This document shows, in pieces, positions 36,717 through 45,684 of a stretch of 64,000 bases of DNA. The notes beneath the pieces were generated by a model. It saw only the letters and a list, made by a program, of their open reading frames with translations. It was not told the origin of the DNA and ran no database searches. The DNA is from JAFGRU01 sp016934985 (lineage in GTDB: Bacteria > Desulfobacterota > Desulfuromonadia > Desulfuromonadales > JAAYDE01): NCBI GenBank assembly GCA_963665045.2, contig CAXXJQ010000005.1:1-64000 (forward strand). Direction: 5' to 3'. The translations under genes and the position numbers were made by a program. Positions within the stretch are counted from its first letter, which is position 1; each line of letters starts with the position of its first letter.

Positions 36717-37157
36717 ATGAATTATAAAATCACCAAAATTGATGCAGCCGTTGATCAACTTGATTGGGCCATAAAACTTTTTCTGGAAAAATCAGCATAT
36801 GTCTCAGCCATGACTCTTGCCAGTGCTGCAGAAGATATTATAGGAGGGGCACTGAAGGGCTCCTCTGGCTTCCTGAAAGTCAAGGAGCCACCAAAAGGTA
36901 AGGCTGAATTATTGGGGTCGGGTCTTTCTAACCCATATTTTGACGAAGAGACAAGTTGGGTGACGTACTTGAAGGATATGAGGGATGAAGAAACGGCTGA
37001 AATTGACCTTGAGACAGAGGCGATTCAATACCTTGTAAGAGGCATTACCAGCCTTTTTGCCTACGACCAGTCATTGTCAAGCGAATCACCTCGTTTCATC
37101 GAGTGGCTTAATAAAAACAAACCGGAAATCCTGAATGACCTGGAATTCCTTAAATAG
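36717..37157 (+). CDS. Conserved hypothetical protein, HEPN-like all-helical
   Basis: The protein has 146 residues. The opening ITKIDAAVDQLDWAIKLFLE followed by AMTLASAAEDIIGGAL resembles a widespread proteobacterial hypothetical family often placed near HEPN proteins. The catalytic RxxxxH motif of toxin-type HEPN domains is not seen. The downstream VOC gene may be cotranscribed (90-bp spacer). Function unknown. Confidence 0.6.
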   Translation: MNYKITKIDAAVDQLDWAIKLFLEKSAYVSAMTLASAAEDIIGGALKGSSGFLKVKEPPKGKAELLGSGLSNPYFDEETSWVTYLKDMRDEETAEIDLETEAIQYLVRGITSLFAYDQSLSSESPRFIEWLNKNKPEILNDLEFLK

Positions 37158-37247
37158 GAGAAACATTTTTCATCAAGACCTTTACACTGGAAGGCAAAAA
37201 GCCGCGCCGGTTGATTAGCGGGGTTATGCGCCGGGAAGAGGCTAAAA

Positions 37248-37688
37248 ATGCAAATTTCAAGGATTACCATATTAACACTCGGCGTAGCTGACTTATGTCA
37301 AGCGACAGAATTTTATAGATTTGTACTCGGCACACCTCCAAACACATCTTCTGATGGTATCACTTTCATTGAACTGCCAGGAACCTGGCTTGCCCTCTAC
37401 CCTTTCGAAAAACTTGCCGAAGATATTTCTCCCGAAGTCCCAGCTACTCGCCATGGGTTTTGCGGCGTCACACTTGCCCACAACGCTCGCAGCAAGGATG
37501 ATGTTGTTGACATTATAAAACGAGCGGAATCCGCTGGGGCCAAGATAGTGAAAGCCCCCCAGGAAACTTTCTGGGGCGGATTCAGCGGGTATTTTGCCGA
37601 CCTTGATGGCTATTACTGGGAAGTAAGCTGGGGGCCAATGTTTGAGTTTACAGAGCATGGTGAAATGAAATTCAAGAAAAACGCCTGA
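37248..37688 (+). CDS. VOC-superfamily (glyoxalase/bleomycin resistance-like) protein
   Basis: This 146-residue protein has the paired beta-alpha-beta-beta-beta modules of the vicinal oxygen chelate fold: RITILTLGVADLCQATEFYR at the start and GFSGYFADLDGYYWEVSWGP near residue 110. Several positions usually filled by metal ligands can be traced (the Glu in the YYWEV strand). Such proteins are dioxygenases, lyases or drug-binding proteins, and the substrate cannot be told. Flanking bases resemble integron-cassette ends (GTTATGC upstream, GCCTGACAA downstream), which is only suggestive. Confidence 0.75.
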   Translation: MQISRITILTLGVADLCQATEFYRFVLGTPPNTSSDGITFIELPGTWLALYPFEKLAEDISPEVPATRHGFCGVTLAHNARSKDDVVDIIKRAESAGAKIVKAPQETFWGGFSGYFADLDGYYWEVSWGPMFEFTEHGEMKFKKNA

Positions 37689-37722
37689 CAAGGCATATCA
37701 TCAAAACCGGGAAACGATCCCG

Positions 37723-37881
37723 AGGAGTCTGTTGAACTTAGGCATGGATCTACTGCGAAAAAGGTAAATCGGTCCATATTTCCGCAAATTCTCGACAACT
37801 AGTCCCGCTATTCGCTCTCTAATTTGCGAAAATCTGTCCTCAATTTCCCTTTTTCTCGTTACGATCCCCCAAGTCCGGCAA
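37723..37881. repeat. 159-bp dispersed repeat, copy 2 (intergenic)
   Basis: It aligns end to end with 17769-17927 in gspI. It keeps the outer inverted repeat CGCAAATT...AATTTGCG. Here it is non-coding: the frame that is open in gspI is closed by TAA in this copy. The following 37882-38124 holds only a small hairpin (ACCGG-ATAAG-CCGGT near 38018) and the AAAAGGAG site of the next gene. Confidence 0.85.
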
Positions 37882-38124
37882 ACTCCCAGTGGGGCAACCT
37901 GAAAAAAAATATGGGCGTCGGCATGCAGATCGTTGCAAGAGAAAAAAATTACCGGTTTAGTGTAGAATCTCATAGTGAAGGCGCCTTGCTTTGAGGACTG
38001 TGTTTTTCTCAAGGGATACCGGATAAGCCGGTACCTGAAAGAAGTTTGCCCATAGCACCACCTCATTTCAGCGAATCGGCTACGGCCTCCGCAAATTTCA
38101 ACCATTCGCCAAAAGGAGATTAGC

Positions 38125-39099
38125 GTGAATGACACTAACGGGCTCGTCTTTGCCTTCGTGCTTGACGGAAGCGGCGGTGGTAAAAGTCTCGATTTGGATG
38201 GCGTAAAGAAATGGCGCCCTGAAGACGGCACACTCTGGCTACATCTGGACTACACCGGAAATGATGCCAGGCAGTGGCTTCAGGATGAAAGCGGGATCGA
38301 CCCCATCATCGCCGAATCATTGATAACCGAGGAAACACGTCCAAGAAGTTTCGTGCATAAAAACGGGATGTTGCTGATTATGCGTGGAGTCAATCTCAAT
38401 CCCGGTTCAGATCCCGAAGATATGATATCCATTCGACTCTGGATAGAGGCCAGTCGCATTGTGACATTGCGGCGTCGGCGCGTCATGGCAATAGATAACC
38501 TCCGGCAGGCCGTTGAAGCTGGGGATGGGCCCACGGGGCCTGGTGCCTTTTTGGAAGAACTGGCCGACGGCCTGGTCATACGCATGGGCAATGTCATCTC
38601 TGACACGGACGACGCCGTTGACGCGCTCGAGGATGAGGTTATTACAGAGCATAACTATGAAATCCGCCAGAGAATTTCAGGCATTCGCCGGACCGTGATT
38701 TCCATGCGCCGCTATCTCGCTCCGCAGCGGGACGTGATGGCGCGTCTGTACAACGAGAAGGTCGACTGGCTTGACGACAGGGAACGTATGCACCTAAGAG
38801 AAATTGCCGACCGCACAACGCGATATGTTGAAGATCTTGATTCCATCCGGGACCGGGCCATCGTTACGCAGGAAGAGCTTGAAAACCGTCTGGCAGAGCA
38901 GATGAACAAGACCATGTATGTCTTGTCGATCGTAGCGGGCATCTTTCTTCCCCTTGGCCTTTTAACTGGGCTGCTCGGCATTAATGTGGGCGGCATTCCC
39001 GGCACGGAAAACAAATGGGCCTTCACCCTCTTTTGCATCCTGTTGGTTGGAATAGCAGGTTTGCAGGTATGGTTATTCAAACGCAAGAAGTGGATGTAA
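38125..39099 (+). CDS. zntB: CorA-superfamily transporter, ZntB-like
   Basis: This 324-residue protein starts with GTG at 38125 (AAAAGGAG site). It has a large cytoplasmic N-terminal domain and two C-terminal membrane helices (MYVLSIVAGIFLPLGLLTGL and FTLFCILLVGIAGLQVWLF) joined by the signature loop GINVGGIPG. CorA magnesium channels have GMN; GIN is the form seen in ZntB, a zinc transporter coupled to protons. Zinc export or uptake is therefore more likely than magnesium, but family-level only. It seems to be a single-gene unit. Confidence 0.82.
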   Translation: MNDTNGLVFAFVLDGSGGGKSLDLDGVKKWRPEDGTLWLHLDYTGNDARQWLQDESGIDPIIAESLITEETRPRSFVHKNGMLLIMRGVNLNPGSDPEDMISIRLWIEASRIVTLRRRRVMAIDNLRQAVEAGDGPTGPGAFLEELADGLVIRMGNVISDTDDAVDALEDEVITEHNYEIRQRISGIRRTVISMRRYLAPQRDVMARLYNEKVDWLDDRERMHLREIADRTTRYVEDLDSIRDRAIVTQEELENRLAEQMNKTMYVLSIVAGIFLPLGLLTGLLGINVGGIPGTENKWAFTLFCILLVGIAGLQVWLFKRKKWM

Positions 39100-39273
39100 T
39101 CAGAGCGGATGTCACCGGCACGGTGAACCCGACCGGCCGGATACAGGCAAGCGGGAGGAGCTTTTGGTCTGACTGCAAAATTTCAAATTTTTTGGGATGC
39201 AGCTGACCAGTAAACCGGGTTGCGGCAATCTTAACGAGTGGTACAATGGCTATGCTATCCGTAGGCTTACACC

Positions 39274-39582
39274 ATGACATCAGCCAACCACACAATCGAG
39301 TGCCGCTTTTACGAAGAACTCAACGATCACCTGCCTCCGCATCGCCGAAAACATTCTTTTACCGTTGATTTCAAGGGAGAGCCTGCGGCTGGTGAATTAA
39401 TCGCGGCCCTGGGCGTCCCCCTTGATGAGGTAGATCTGTTGCTGGTCAACGGTGAATCAGCTGTGTTCGAGCGCCGCCTGAGGGGCGGGGAGCGGGTCGC
39501 AGTCTACCCCATCTTTGAACGATTCGACATCACCCCAATAGTGCGTCTCCCCGGCCGCCCCCTGTGCCCGAAATTTCACTGA
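39274..39582 (+). CDS. Stand-alone Mut7-C ubiquitin-like (MoaD/ThiS-fold) domain protein
   Basis: This 102-residue protein matches the ubiquitin-like domain normally fused in front of the Mut7-C PIN-type RNase (ECRFYEELNDHLPPHRRKHS, 'GVPLDEVDLLLVNGESAVF', VAVYPIFERFDITPIVRLPG). In full-length proteins the text continues into the RNase domain; here it stops at CPKFH. It lacks the GG C-terminus of sulfur carriers. It is either a truncated gene or a free-standing domain. The NfeD-like gene starts 24 bp later. Confidence 0.7.
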   Translation: MTSANHTIECRFYEELNDHLPPHRRKHSFTVDFKGEPAAGELIAALGVPLDEVDLLLVNGESAVFERRLRGGERVAVYPIFERFDITPIVRLPGRPLCPKFH

Positions 39583-39606
39583 TTTGCACCAGGTTCCGCT
39601 TAGCCG

Positions 39607-40029
39607 ATGAAGCCAGAAAAGGGGAAAATCCCACATTCCGTCTATCCACGCTACATCCTCATGAACCTGCCCGGCGTAGCTGCTTTCATTGCCGTTCTGC
39701 TCATTGTCGGACACTGGGTTGTACTGCCCGGCTGGCTTTTCTGGGTGCTGGTGGCCTGTTGGATCGCCAAGGAGGCAGTGCTGTTCCCTTTTGTCTGGCG
39801 GGCCTACGAACCCAATGATGCAAGCCTGACCGGCGCCCTGGTTGGTGAATACGGGATAGTCAAAAAACGCCTGGCACCGTCCGGCTACGTCCAGGTGCGG
39901 GGCGAACTTTGGCGAGCTGAACGCCTTGATCCGGGGCCGCCGCTTGAAGTCGATCGACTGGTACGTATTGAAAAAATGACTGGGTTGACTTTGTACGTGG
40001 TACCGGATGAAGGCAAGGGAAATCAATAG
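39607..40029 (+). CDS. NfeD-like membrane protein
   Basis: This 140-residue protein has two hydrophobic segments (VAAFIAVLLIVGHWVVL, WLFWVLVACWIAKEAVLF) followed by a soluble OB-fold domain (LTGALVGEYGIVKKRLAPSG, YVQVRGELWRAERLDP). This is the short NfeD type, usually paired with stomatin-like proteins. No stomatin/SppA gene is adjacent. Role uncertain. Confidence 0.75.
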   Translation: MKPEKGKIPHSVYPRYILMNLPGVAAFIAVLLIVGHWVVLPGWLFWVLVACWIAKEAVLFPFVWRAYEPNDASLTGALVGEYGIVKKRLAPSGYVQVRGELWRAERLDPGPPLEVDRLVRIEKMTGLTLYVVPDEGKGNQ

Positions 40030-40040
40030 AGAAAAGCATC

Positions 40041-40191
40041 GTCTTTTTTTGCCCGACATGTGACCGTCAAATTTGACAGTGCTCCTGCGGAGATGTATTT
40101 TAAACAGCTGTTTTTTAATAACCTTGGCGCAATCCGAATGATTTAAATCAGGTGGCCGCGGATTCCGCTTCGAGCCCGCCCCCTGGCTCAA
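40041..40191 (+). repeat. ~150-bp dispersed repeat, copy 2
   Basis: Counterpart of 34326-34476, same orientation, directly after the NfeD-like gene. It contains a perfect 12-bp palindrome GTCAAATTTGAC that is partly lost in the other copy. 40192-40322 shows nothing further. Confidence 0.65.
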
Positions 40192-40322
40192 GCTTTTGTC
40201 AAAGAAAAGAGAAGGTGTTTGATGTGGGAAAAATACCGCTAGGCCAACATACTCTGGTTTAATAACGGCTAAAGCAAGTGTCTCATTGCCATGCATCCCT
40301 TGATTTCAAAATAAGGCCGGCC

Positions 40323-40784
40323 ATGAATCCTGAAATCAAAAAGCTCCTGACCGCCCTTCGAGATAATGAGGTGGCCTTAAGCAGGCTTTACCAGCAGTTC
40401 GCGGCAACTTTTGCGGAGGATGCCGAATTCTGGGACAGATTAAGCTACCAGGAAATTTCTCACAGCGAGGATATTGATCAACTTCGGCAGCTGACAGAGC
40501 AAGAGATTCTCCCGTTAGGGGAATCAACCTTGCGAACCCAGGCGGTACTGACCAGTATCGAATATATCAGCAACTTGGTGGAGGAATGCCGGGCGGGACG
40601 GATACCTAAAAAAAGAGCTTATGCCCTGGCGCTCGACCTGGAAAATTCACTGATCGAAAAGAAATTTCTGGATGTCTTTGACTTCTCAATGGCCGGTAGC
40701 TACAAGTTGATCCATACCAAACTGGTTGCCGAAACCGAGAAACATCGCAGATGGATTACCGAATTGTTGAAATCGCTCGGTTAA
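40323..40784 (+). CDS. Ferritin-like/rubrerythrin-type four-helix protein
   Basis: This 153-residue, all-helical protein starts at 40323 (AAGG 7 nt before). Motifs fit a ferritin-like diiron fold: LRDNEVALSRLYQQFA (first Glu), SYQEISHSEDI (E..H) and later E and H positions (ALDLENSLIEK, TEKHRRWI). There is no rubredoxin domain. Members take part in peroxide or iron handling in anaerobes. Iron binding is likely but not certain. Confidence 0.6.
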   Translation: MNPEIKKLLTALRDNEVALSRLYQQFAATFAEDAEFWDRLSYQEISHSEDIDQLRQLTEQEILPLGESTLRTQAVLTSIEYISNLVEECRAGRIPKKRAYALALDLENSLIEKKFLDVFDFSMAGSYKLIHTKLVAETEKHRRWITELLKSLG

Positions 40785-41143
40785 TCAGGAAGAAACCGGG
40801 ATACCCCTCTCAGCAATCGCAGCAAGAATAAGCTTAAAAGCACTCAATACCTTATTGAACCTGCCACCCCAACCGCCAAAGACACCGATATCAGAATGCC
40901 CTGCCCACATCGGAGCCTGACAGGCGTCCGGTACTTGATATAATAAAAATCTAAAATAGATGCAACTGCATAGCATAATGGACTTTCGCCGCCCATACAA
41001 AGGGCATCTGGCGCCTGGATAAGTTTATGGAGCCCTTGGAATGGGCGCCGCAAGTCAATCCACCAACAAGGTGAATCGATACAAACCGAGAAGACACCGT
41101 TTACATTTTCCGTTTACGATTTTTCTGAAACCAGGAGGTGAGG
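40785..41143. other. Intergenic region carrying a 19-bp dispersed repeat
   Basis: No gene is recognisable here. It includes, at 41027-41045, an inverted copy of the 19-bp repeat at 25244-25262, embedded in a stretch with palindromic GGCGCC groups, and an AT-rich part near 40935-40980. Confidence 0.5.
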
Positions 41144-42034
41144 ATGTATCTCAAGGAAGACCGCAGGGGAGAGGACGTCAAAACCGTTCAGGAGATTCTG
41201 AAAAAGCTGGGCTACAACCCCGGCCCCGTTGACGGCTGGTACGGGCAAAAGACTGAGAACGCCGTTATTTGCTTTCAGGAGGAGCACAATCTCTATGGCG
41301 ACGGCATTATCGGACCCAATACCTGGCAAAGCCTGCACCAGGCCTTGGCCATTCATATCGAGGAACAGATCAATCCGCAGGCCGAAAACGATGGACAAAC
41401 GGGCCTGATGAACTGGGTGCGGGTTCCGGCGGATCCCTACCGCGACGGGTATGACAGTTTCTTTTTACGCGAGGATGCGGCTCAAGCCTATATGCGCGTT
41501 TATGAAAAGGTCCAAGAAGCCGGCGGAAAGCTGACAAGCTCGGGCGCGCGCCGATCCCTGGAGGCGGCTGTGAGCCCCTCCCGCAGCGCGACATCCTTCC
41601 ATTACACCGGCAGGGCGTTGGATCTTTTTGTCGGCAGCAGCATGGAAAACCGCGCCCTCGATCCATTTGTCGTCAGCTCAGACGGCGACCGGTACTGGCG
41701 GGTGTTCGTCCGGGCCGATGGCGGTAAGCCTATGGAAATAGAAGCTGTTACCTACGGTTCGCGAAAAAACGGCAAGCTGGTCAACGACCGGTTTCTCGAT
41801 CTGACTTCTCTGTTCAAAGCTGAAGGATTTGAGCGCATCCGTGCCCGCCGCTCCTTCTTTAACAACGGCACCTGGCTCGGGGCGGAGTGGTGGCATTTTC
41901 AATATGAAAAAGGGCTGAAAAAAGGCGTCTCTACTTTCGGCGGCGAACTCCTCAAGGTCTATACCGAGGATCAAGTCCGTCCGATGCCGCCCTGGCAGTA
42001 TCGCGCCCGTGTTTTCGGCGTCAATTGGTTTTAG
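41144..42034 (+). CDS. Peptidoglycan-binding protein with M15/VanY-like carboxypeptidase domain
   Basis: The protein has 296 residues. The start at 41144 is set by AGGAGGTGAGG. The N-terminal ~65 residues are a PG_binding_1 domain (VKTVQEILKKLGYNPGPVDG, FQEEHNLYGDGIIGPNTW). The rest has the zinc-site layout of M15 D-Ala-D-Ala peptidases: SFHYTGRALDLFV (His and Asp) and WWHFQYE (His). No signal peptide is evident, so it may act in the cytoplasm or leave by another route. Confidence 0.72.
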   Translation: MYLKEDRRGEDVKTVQEILKKLGYNPGPVDGWYGQKTENAVICFQEEHNLYGDGIIGPNTWQSLHQALAIHIEEQINPQAENDGQTGLMNWVRVPADPYRDGYDSFFLREDAAQAYMRVYEKVQEAGGKLTSSGARRSLEAAVSPSRSATSFHYTGRALDLFVGSSMENRALDPFVVSSDGDRYWRVFVRADGGKPMEIEAVTYGSRKNGKLVNDRFLDLTSLFKAEGFERIRARRSFFNNGTWLGAEWWHFQYEKGLKKGVSTFGGELLKVYTEDQVRPMPPWQYRARVFGVNWF

Positions 42035-42125
42035 GCAGGCCGATAATTCCGACTGCTGACAGAGGCACCAATTTAAAGGTTTTATTCGAACAATAATTCG
42101 GGCAGGTCAAAAGGAGCGTTGCGCC

Positions 42126-42524
42126 ATGATAAAAGATCTATGGGATATTGCACAAAGCTTAATTGGTCTGAAAAAAAGCTTTGCAGATGCAGAAAGAGAA
42201 CAAAAGGATAGAATAGCCACCTATTTCGAAAAAATCGGCAGCATCATCCAGGAGGCTGCCGACATTTTCAAAACGGGAGAAGTCCCTCACGGGAAATGCC
42301 AGCAAATGTTTGAGCATGCACAATATTTCATTGATGTTGTTGGAGATACCATTGACAAGCAAAAAGCCGAGGAATTCCAGAAAAAACTTATCGAGTCGCA
42401 TGAAGTCGAATTGCTGGCGTCAGAAATACTCGGGCAGGATGAATCAGAAGAAAAAATTGCCGAGCTGGAAAAAATAGCTGGTAGCTTTCTGACCCTTGGC
42501 TCTGTAATCAGAGCCAAGAAATAG
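42126..42524 (+). CDS. Hypothetical all-helical protein
   Basis: The protein has 132 residues. The first ~70 residues (KDRIATYFEKIGSIIQEAAD, GEVPHGKCQQMFEHAQYF) resemble, from memory, helical N-terminal adaptor domains found on cyanobacterial and deltaproteobacterial signalling or conflict proteins, but here the domain stands alone. The C-terminal part is an acidic helix. AAAGGAG precedes the ATG. No function can be assigned. Confidence 0.5.
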   Translation: MIKDLWDIAQSLIGLKKSFADAEREQKDRIATYFEKIGSIIQEAADIFKTGEVPHGKCQQMFEHAQYFIDVVGDTIDKQKAEEFQKKLIESHEVELLASEILGQDESEEKIAELEKIAGSFLTLGSVIRAKK

Positions 42525-42730
42525 TCACTCCGCAAAACCTCTCACGAAGGCCTCAAAAAAATGGCGATAAAGTTTTTTAGACACCATTTTTCAGACCTTA
42601 CCCGGAGTCTTTTAAGGAAAATGCCGGGGTTATGTTTGAAAATTTTTATGCGCTGGGTCAAACCGATGATATTTCATCGCCCGGCAGGAACAGCGAAACC
42701 TAACACAGAAGGAATTTAAGGGAGATGGAA

Positions 42731-43306
42731 ATGAAGGTTTTAGCCATAAATGGCAGCCCGAGAAACAATGGGAACACGGCCATGCTTATCGATAAGGTTT
42801 TGGCGGAACTGAAAAAGGAGGGGCTCGAGACAGAACTTTTTCAGCTTGGCGGCCGAAATATTCATGGTTGTACGGCATGCATGAAATGTTTCGAAACTCG
42901 GGATTTGCGTTGTTCGATTGACAATGACGCCCTGAATGAACTTTTCAGCAAGATGGTTGAGGCAGACGGCATCATCATAGGTTCACCAACCTACTTTGCC
43001 AATGTAAGCTCGCAAGTCAAAGCCTTGATAGACCGAGCCGGGCTGGTCGCCATCGCCAATGGCCATATATTGAAACGTAAGGTTGGCTTGGCAGTGGTCG
43101 CAGTACGCAGGGCCGGCGCAACCAATGCATTTGATGCCATCAACAAGTTCTTTTTCATCAATCAGATGATCGTCCCGGGCTCGGTCTATTGGAACATGGG
43201 TTTCGGGCTCGGCGAACAGGAGGTTCAGAGCGATGCAGAAGGCCTGAACACCATGACAATTCTAGGTGAAAACATGGCGTGGTTGATGAGAAAAATCAAC
43301 TCGTAA
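42731..43306 (+). CDS. NADPH-dependent FMN reductase/iron-sulfur flavoprotein-like protein
   Basis: This 191-residue flavodoxin-fold protein has the FMN phosphate loop GSPRNNGNTAM near the N-terminus and GSPTYFANVSSQVKALIDR near residue 85. The CTACMKC cluster plus a downstream Cys (DLRCSID) at about 47-62 is the compact pattern of iron-sulfur flavoproteins. It probably passes electrons between FMN and a cluster, partner unknown. The start at 42731 is chosen for the GGGAG spacing over the ATG at 42725. Confidence 0.82.
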   Translation: MKVLAINGSPRNNGNTAMLIDKVLAELKKEGLETELFQLGGRNIHGCTACMKCFETRDLRCSIDNDALNELFSKMVEADGIIIGSPTYFANVSSQVKALIDRAGLVAIANGHILKRKVGLAVVAVRRAGATNAFDAINKFFFINQMIVPGSVYWNMGFGLGEQEVQSDAEGLNTMTILGENMAWLMRKINS

Positions 43307-43362
43307 GAACGCCCCGGCTATCCTCGAGTCTTTCCTTGTTCAGGAGCCTTTCAAACCAAAAG

Positions 43363-43397
43363 AAAACGGTGCCGCATAAAAATGCGGCACCGTTTTT
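43363..43397. terminator. Bidirectional terminator
   Basis: The stem AAAACGGTGCCGCAT / ATGCGGCACCGTTTT has a short A-rich loop and serves both the flavoprotein gene (plus) and uraA (minus). Confidence 0.88.
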
Positions 43398-43441
43398 CAG
43401 GTATCATCAATATCCTTTGCAGGGCTCAATCCCTGTAAAAG

Positions 43442-44770
43442 TTATTTAACCAGTTCTTTTCCCTTATTGTTGCCCGGCAGCACAAGATTCAACAACACGC
43501 CGACAACACCGGCAAGACCGATACCTCCCAGTTTGACAAGCGCCAGATCAATGTTCATCCCGCCGATGCCGAAAACCAGAATGATAGCAACAATGGCCAG
43601 GTTGCGCGGTTCCATGAGGTCGGTTCCCGCTTTGGTCAGGGTGCTGATGCCGATAACGGCGATGGCGCCGAAAAGCAGTACCATGATACCGCCCATAACC
43701 GGCACCGGAATGGTGTTGAGAAAACCGCCAAGCTTGCCGACAAAGGCCAGCAGTATGGCGGTAATCGAGGCCCAGGTCATAATCGCCGGGTTAAAGGCTC
43801 GGGTCAGGGCAACGGCGCCGGAAACCTCAGAATAGGTGGTATTCGGCGGCCCGCCGAGAAACCCCGCAAGACTGGTGGCGATACCATCGCCCAGCAGGGT
43901 GTTTTTAATGCCGGGATCTTCGAGATAATCCTTGCCGGTAATGCCGCTGATTGCCAACACGTCACCAAAGTGCTCGATCGCCGGGGCGATGGCGACGGGC
44001 ACGATAAAGAGGATGGCTTCCAGATTCCACACCGGCAGGGTGAAATCGGGCATGGCAAACCACGGCGCTTCGGCAACCTTCTGCATCGAGATCAGGGCCG
44101 GAGCCGTCCAGTTCTGCAAGATGCCGGGATCGAAAGCCGCCTGGGTTGCGGCGGCAAAACCGGTCAGATCCAGAATCAACGAAGTTGCATAACCGGCAGA
44201 AATACCACAGAGAATGGGGATCAGTTTGAAAAACCCCTTAGCGAGGAGGGAGATAACGATGGTCACGACCAGAGCAACCCCGGCAATGATATAGGCCGTG
44301 GTTTCCGGAACCAGCCAGGCAGAGCCGTCCCCGGTACGTCCCGAAGCCATATGTATGGCGACCGGGGCCAGAACCAGACCGATAACCATGATGACCGGCC
44401 CGGTAACGACCGGCGGCAAAATCCGGTGCAGGATGTCAGAACCAAAGACCCGGATCAGGCCGCTGAGCACGACATACAGCAGACCGGCAGCCACCAGGCC
44501 GCACATGGTACCGGGAACACCCCACTGCTGAACACCATAAATAATGGGCGCGATAAAAGCGAAACTCGAAGCCAGGAAGACGGGGACTTTCCCGCGCGTA
44601 ACAGCCTGGAAAACCAGGGTCCCGGCGCCGGCGGTAAAAAGTGCGACATTGGCATTGAGGCCGGTCAACAGAGGCACCAGAACCAGGGCGCCGAAGGCGA
44701 CGAACAGCATCTGGGCACCAAGCAGGCTGTCTTTGAAGCGAAATTTGTAATCGGTTGATGTCAAGCTCAT
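43442..44770 (-). CDS. uraA: Uracil permease UraA
   Basis: This 442-residue protein of the NCS2 nucleobase:cation symporter family has about 14 hydrophobic segments. Typical motifs are present: FGALVLVPLLTGLNANVALF near the start, a conserved acidic helix around APAIEHFGDVLAISGITGKD, and GFLGGPPNTTYSE, the family signature. It imports uracil with protons. It lies 82 bp downstream of upp, forming a uracil salvage operon. Confidence 0.92.
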   Translation of the reverse strand: MSLTSTDYKFRFKDSLLGAQMLFVAFGALVLVPLLTGLNANVALFTAGAGTLVFQAVTRGKVPVFLASSFAFIAPIIYGVQQWGVPGTMCGLVAAGLLYVVLSGLIRVFGSDILHRILPPVVTGPVIMVIGLVLAPVAIHMASGRTGDGSAWLVPETTAYIIAGVALVVTIVISLLAKGFFKLIPILCGISAGYATSLILDLTGFAAATQAAFDPGILQNWTAPALISMQKVAEAPWFAMPDFTLPVWNLEAILFIVPVAIAPAIEHFGDVLAISGITGKDYLEDPGIKNTLLGDGIATSLAGFLGGPPNTTYSEVSGAVALTRAFNPAIMTWASITAILLAFVGKLGGFLNTIPVPVMGGIMVLLFGAIAVIGISTLTKAGTDLMEPRNLAIVAIILVFGIGGMNIDLALVKLGGIGLAGVVGVLLNLVLPGNNKGKELVK

Positions 44771-44852
44771 GTTTTACTCTCCAAAAAATTTATTCACCAC
44801 ACAAGGGGGTGCGAAACTGTCCTTTATATTCACAACTCCTCAAATGCCAAGA

Positions 44853-45479
44853 TCACTTGGTTCCGAAAATCTTATCTCCGGCGTCTCCCAGGCCCGGAAG
44901 AATATAGCCTTTTTCATTGAGACGCTCATCGATGGCGGCGACGTAAATATCAACATCCGGGTGTTTCTCTTCGACTTTCCGCAAGCCTTCAGGCACCGCG
45001 ACCAGAAACAGACCGCGGATACTGGTGCAGCCGGCTTTTTTCAACATGTCGACACAGGCCACCAGTGAGCCGCCGGTTGCCAGCATGGGATCGAGGATCA
45101 GGGCGGTCCGGTCCTCCATGTTGCTGGTCATTTTTTCGAAATAGGTGACCGGCTCCAGAGTTTCTTCGTTACGGTAAAGACCGACCACGCTCACCCTGGC
45201 GCTCGGAATCAGGTCGAGGACGCCGTCCATCATCCCCAGACCGGCGCGCAGGATAGGCACAACGGTGATTTTCTTGCCCTTGATGCGTTCGACCTGAACC
45301 GGGCCGCACCAGCCCTGGATAGTCTCTGGCTCAAGCTCCAGATCCTTGGTCGCTTCATAGGTCAGAAGCCGGGCAACCTCAGAAGCCAGTTCACGAAAAT
45401 CCTTGGTGCTGATATCGTGCTTACGCATCAAGCCGAGCTTGTGCTTAATCAGGGGATGATTTGCTTCATAAACAGCCAT
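44853..45479 (-). CDS. upp: Uracil phosphoribosyltransferase
   Basis: This 208-residue enzyme makes UMP from uracil and PRPP. The start MAVYEANHPLIKHKLGLMR at 45479 follows GAGGAG and agrees with family length; the frame extends further upstream without support. The PRPP loop is LILDPMLATGGSL and the uracil site includes YILPGLGDAGDK near the C-terminus. It is the first gene of upp-uraA. Confidence 0.95.
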   Translation of the reverse strand: MAVYEANHPLIKHKLGLMRKHDISTKDFRELASEVARLLTYEATKDLELEPETIQGWCGPVQVERIKGKKITVVPILRAGLGMMDGVLDLIPSARVSVVGLYRNEETLEPVTYFEKMTSNMEDRTALILDPMLATGGSLVACVDMLKKAGCTSIRGLFLVAVPEGLRKVEEKHPDVDIYVAAIDERLNEKGYILPGLGDAGDKIFGTK

Positions 45480-45684
45480 AGGTGCTCCTCGCGCTTGAGT
45501 AAAATAGCTATGTGCATTTCGCCGAAAACATGGTCCCCAAAAAAACGACACAGCAGAATAAGAGTATCCCCTTAAGCGGTCAAGTCTTTTTAAAGATCGA
45601 ATTTTAAATTTTCGGACTGTTGGGGTATTGCCTGACAAAAGATGGTTGGCTATCATGAAAGACAACTTGACCATGGGTGAAACG

